A program made the position numbers and the translations under genes. The notes below the pieces were generated by a model. The model was not told the DNA's origin. It saw only the letters and a program-made list of their open reading frames with translations, and did not search any database. Of a DNA stretch of 6,155 nt, positions 3,959-6,155 are shown one piece after another. Every line of letters starts with the position of its first letter. Positions within the stretch are counted from its first letter, which is position 1. The stretch is from Deltaproteobacteria bacterium UBA5329 (GTDB lineage: Bacteria; Desulfobacterota; Syntrophorhabdia; Syntrophorhabdales; Syntrophorhabdaceae): assembly GCA_002408185.1 (NCBI GenBank), contig DHQV01000012.1, positions 21,452 through 27,606 on the forward strand. The letters are read 5' to 3'.

Positions 3959-6155
3959 ATGGCCGATCTGAGAAAAATGCTTGATCCGAAGAACGTCGTT
4001 CTTATGGGCTCCGATGAGGTCGAGGGCATCGCTGAAAAGACCATGCTGGCGAACCTGACCCGGCCCGGGACACGACGGATATACCAGGTCAATCCGAACC
4101 GTCAGGCGGTCAGCACGGATTGCTTTCGATCGCTGTCGGATATCGATGAACACGTCGATCTGGCTGTCATTATGGTCCCCGATGAAATGGTGCTGGGAAC
4201 ATTCGAGGAGTGCGCGAAAAGCGGCATTGAAGGCGCCATTATCGTGTCGGCAGGCGGAAAAAGCCCGACGGGGCGGTTCGTCGGCATCGGGAAGGGATTG
4301 TCCGGGATAAGGAATACATATGGGACCAGGATAATCGGCCCCGGCAGCCGCGGCGTAGTTCTTCCCAACAATACACTGAATGCGAGTTTATTGCAGGACC
4401 CTTCGCCGGGCGGCACCGCCTTTATCTCTCAGGGCGGCACCCTGGGGAGCGCGATATTTTACTGGGGCATCAGCAACAATATCGGCTTCAGCATGTTCGC
4501 GTCTCTCGGCTCCATGGCAGACGTCGATTTTGCAGATATTATCGATGTTTTGCAGGAAGACTATTTTACAAGAAATATCATGCTCTACATGGAACACGTA
4601 CCCGATGCGAGAAAATTCCTCAGCGCCTCACGCTGTTATGCACGAAACAAGCCGATCGTCGTGTTGAAGCCCGGCCGGTACCCGGAAAGCGCGCCAGCCC
4701 TCGATGCGCACACGGGGGTTGAGACAGGCAATGATGCCATTTACGATGCGGCATTTAAGCGCGCAGGCATCGTCAGGGCAAGGGAGACCGAGGATTTTTA
4801 CGACGCCGCAAGGATACTTGTTTCACGGTCTTTGCCCAGGGGCCCGAGGCTTGCCATAGTTACCAATTCAGGAGGTCTTGGGATTATTGCCTGCGATATT
4901 ATCGTCGAACAGCGGGGACAACTCGCGGCATTCAACGATCAGACCAGGGAACGCCTGAAAACAATGGTCCGGGAGGGCACGGTCATTCATAATCCCGTTG
5001 ACCTTTCCGGCGATGCGGGCATCGAGAGATATTGCGATGCGGTGGACATTTGTATAAAGGATGCCGGGGTGGACGGGATACTCGTTATGTATGCCCCAAC
5101 CCTCAATTCCCATCCGGGGGAACTGGGAAAGGAGCTTGCGAGGCTCGCCCAGAAAACGGCCAAACCCACGATCGCCGTATGGACGGGCGGAAATTATTCG
5201 AGCGAAGGCGCATCCGCGCTCAGGCAAGCGGGGATACCGACATATGACACGGCGGAGGATGCGGTCCGCGCCTATATGTACATGGTAAATTACAGAAAAA
5301 ACATCGAACTGCTCAACGAGACCCCGGAAGAAATGCCGGAACATGATATGAAGCTGTCAAATCACCTAAAGGCCATTCTTCGGAATTGTGCACGGGAGAA
5401 CAAGGAATTTATTACGGGCACGGATACCCACGGTTTCCTGCGAAATTACGGCATTCCCGTATCCAGGGCCGGCAACGAAAGTATGGATACGCAGGGGCCC
5501 GTCATCGGGGAGTGGGCGTTGAGGTCGATGAGAGACGCCGATTTCGCCACCGTTATCCTTCTTGTCTCCATGAATCCTCAAAATATGCCGGCCAGGAAGG
5601 GCTTCGCGGTAGGGCTGCCCCCGCTCAACCAGGTCCTCGCAAGGCAGCTCATGGAACAGGCGCAGTTCGATCTTTCGAACAAGGAAACCGCGTTCAACAT
5701 GCAAAGCCTGATCGTAAGCTTTTCTGACCTTATCACCGATCTTCCCGAAATAATGGAAATTGAAATAGAAACCTTTGTCGCGTCCAACAACAGAATATTT
5801 GCCCGGAACGCGGCGATCCACGTTGACAGGAATTATGAAAAGGGCATTATCCAGTATCCGCACCTTGCAATCGTTCCATACCCGTCCCGGTACGTCACGC
5901 AATGGAAGCTCCGTGACGGCAGGCCCGTGACGATACGGCCTATCCGGGCCGAGGATGAGCCCCTCGTCAAGGAAATGATGCCCGGGTTATCCGAGGAAAC
6001 GATGCGGGTACGCTTCTTTGTCGCCCCTGCCGAGATCGGTCACATGATGCTCATGAAATTCTGCAATGTCGACTACGACAGGGAGCTCGCGATGGTGGTC
6101 GAACTCACCGAAGACGAAAGAAGGAAGATCATCGGCGGCGGCCGGCTCATCGCGG
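3959..6155 (+). CDS. Pat/PatZ-type protein: NDP-forming acyl-CoA synthetase-like region fused to GNAT acetyltransferase (partial, 3' end off the window; ATP-grasp core missing)
   Basis: 732 codons are visible and the frame is open at the right edge. Domain order follows Pat/PatZ protein lysine acetyltransferases, which acetylate enzymes such as acetyl-CoA synthetase. Residues 1-140 form a CoA-binding Rossmann-like domain (LDPKNVVLMGS at 8-18; IIGPGSRGV at 125-133, where the family usually has GPNxxG). Residues 150-450 are succinyl-CoA-ligase-like: FISQGGTLGSAIF (155-167; usually SQSG), FASLGSMADVDFADI (180-194), KPIVVLKPGR (231-240), AHTG (250-253, His251 at the phosphohistidine position), TNSGGLGIIACD (302-313), NPVDLSGDA (345-353). 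Residues 493-620 should be an ATP-grasp domain, but only its edges remain: FLRNYGIPVSRA (493-504) leads almost directly to DADFATVILLVS (526-537), LPPLNQVLARQL (553-564) and LPEIMEIEIETF (595-606). GNAT starts near 648 (WKLRDGRPVTIRPIRAEDEP, DYDRELAMVV, IIGGGRLIA) and is cut off. The ATG has GGGAG five bases upstream and an in-frame TGA 36 bases upstream. Confidence 0.88.
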   Translation, partial: MADLRKMLDPKNVVLMGSDEVEGIAEKTMLANLTRPGTRRIYQVNPNRQAVSTDCFRSLSDIDEHVDLAVIMVPDEMVLGTFEECAKSGIEGAIIVSAGGKSPTGRFVGIGKGLSGIRNTYGTRIIGPGSRGVVLPNNTLNASLLQDPSPGGTAFISQGGTLGSAIFYWGISNNIGFSMFASLGSMADVDFADIIDVLQEDYFTRNIMLYMEHVPDARKFLSASRCYARNKPIVVLKPGRYPESAPALDAHTGVETGNDAIYDAAFKRAGIVRARETEDFYDAARILVSRSLPRGPRLAIVTNSGGLGIIACDIIVEQRGQLAAFNDQTRERLKTMVREGTVIHNPVDLSGDAGIERYCDAVDICIKDAGVDGILVMYAPTLNSHPGELGKELARLAQKTAKPTIAVWTGGNYSSEGASALRQAGIPTYDTAEDAVRAYMYMVNYRKNIELLNETPEEMPEHDMKLSNHLKAILRNCARENKEFITGTDTHGFLRNYGIPVSRAGNESMDTQGPVIGEWALRSMRDADFATVILLVSMNPQNMPARKGFAVGLPPLNQVLARQLMEQAQFDLSNKETAFNMQSLIVSFSDLITDLPEIMEIEIETFVASNNRIFARNAAIHVDRNYEKGIIQYPHLAIVPYPSRYVTQWKLRDGRPVTIRPIRAEDEPLVKEMMPGLSEETMRVRFFVAPAEIGHMMLMKFCNVDYDRELAMVVELTEDERRKIIGGGRLIA

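Noticed and set aside
3497..4153. Minus-strand ORF of 218 codons spanning the TPR gene end and Pat-like gene start
   Set aside because: It runs across two well-supported plus-strand genes and shows no recognisable protein features.
5453..5550. A frameshift or hidden frame carrying the missing ATP-grasp core
   Set aside because: The plus frame runs through without a stop and flanking motifs on both sides are in the same frame. The DNA between them is far too short to hold the missing residues in any frame, so it is a deletion, not a frameshift.
4868..5902. Two minus-strand ORFs (4868-5344 and 5366-5902) antisense to the Pat-like gene
   Set aside because: The plus frame is continuous and matches the Pat/PatZ family on both sides; these frames give no recognisable protein.

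Overview
The window looks like chromosomal DNA of a mid-to-high GC bacterium. Gene content and protein style suggest an anaerobic deltaproteobacterium (Desulfobacterota, Syntrophus- or Geobacter-like). This placement is inference from the type of genes: no rRNA, tRNA or other marker is present. No mobile element, CRISPR array, tRNA or rRNA gene was seen.

Layout: two gene pairs diverge from a 512-base intergenic region (2295-2806). Leftwards (minus strand) run a stand-alone glutamate-synthase-type GXGXG-domain protein (1524-2294, GTG start) and then a PEP synthase / pyruvate phosphate dikinase-like protein (1-1453). The latter is cut by the left edge and carries an N-terminal RecA/KaiC-like domain without a P-loop. 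Rightwards (plus strand) run a TPR-like protein of unknown function (2807-3844) and a Pat/PatZ-type protein (3959-6155, cut by the right edge). That protein joins an NDP-forming acyl-CoA synthetase-like region to a GNAT acetyltransferase domain.

The most unusual protein feature is in the Pat-like protein. The ATP-grasp segment that normally lies between the acyl-CoA synthetase alpha-like part and the GNAT domain has lost its nucleotide-binding core in frame. The alpha-like part still keeps the histidine that is phosphorylated in active ADP-forming acyl-CoA synthetases. This fits a CoA or acyl-CoA sensing module driving an acetyltransferase, rather than an ATP-making synthetase.

The intergenic region is rich in signals. 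It holds two perfect 9-bp inverted repeats (2376-2395 and 2423-2449), two plus-strand TATAAT boxes in nearly identical 16-base contexts (2416-2431 and 2669-2684), and a GC-rich stretch able to form nested and alternative helices (2503-2593). A plausible reading is a regulated divergent promoter region that sets a pyruvate/PEP- and amino-nitrogen-related pair against a protein-acylation pair. The link between the pairs is inference. The unrelated long ORFs antisense to these four genes are treated as shadows.
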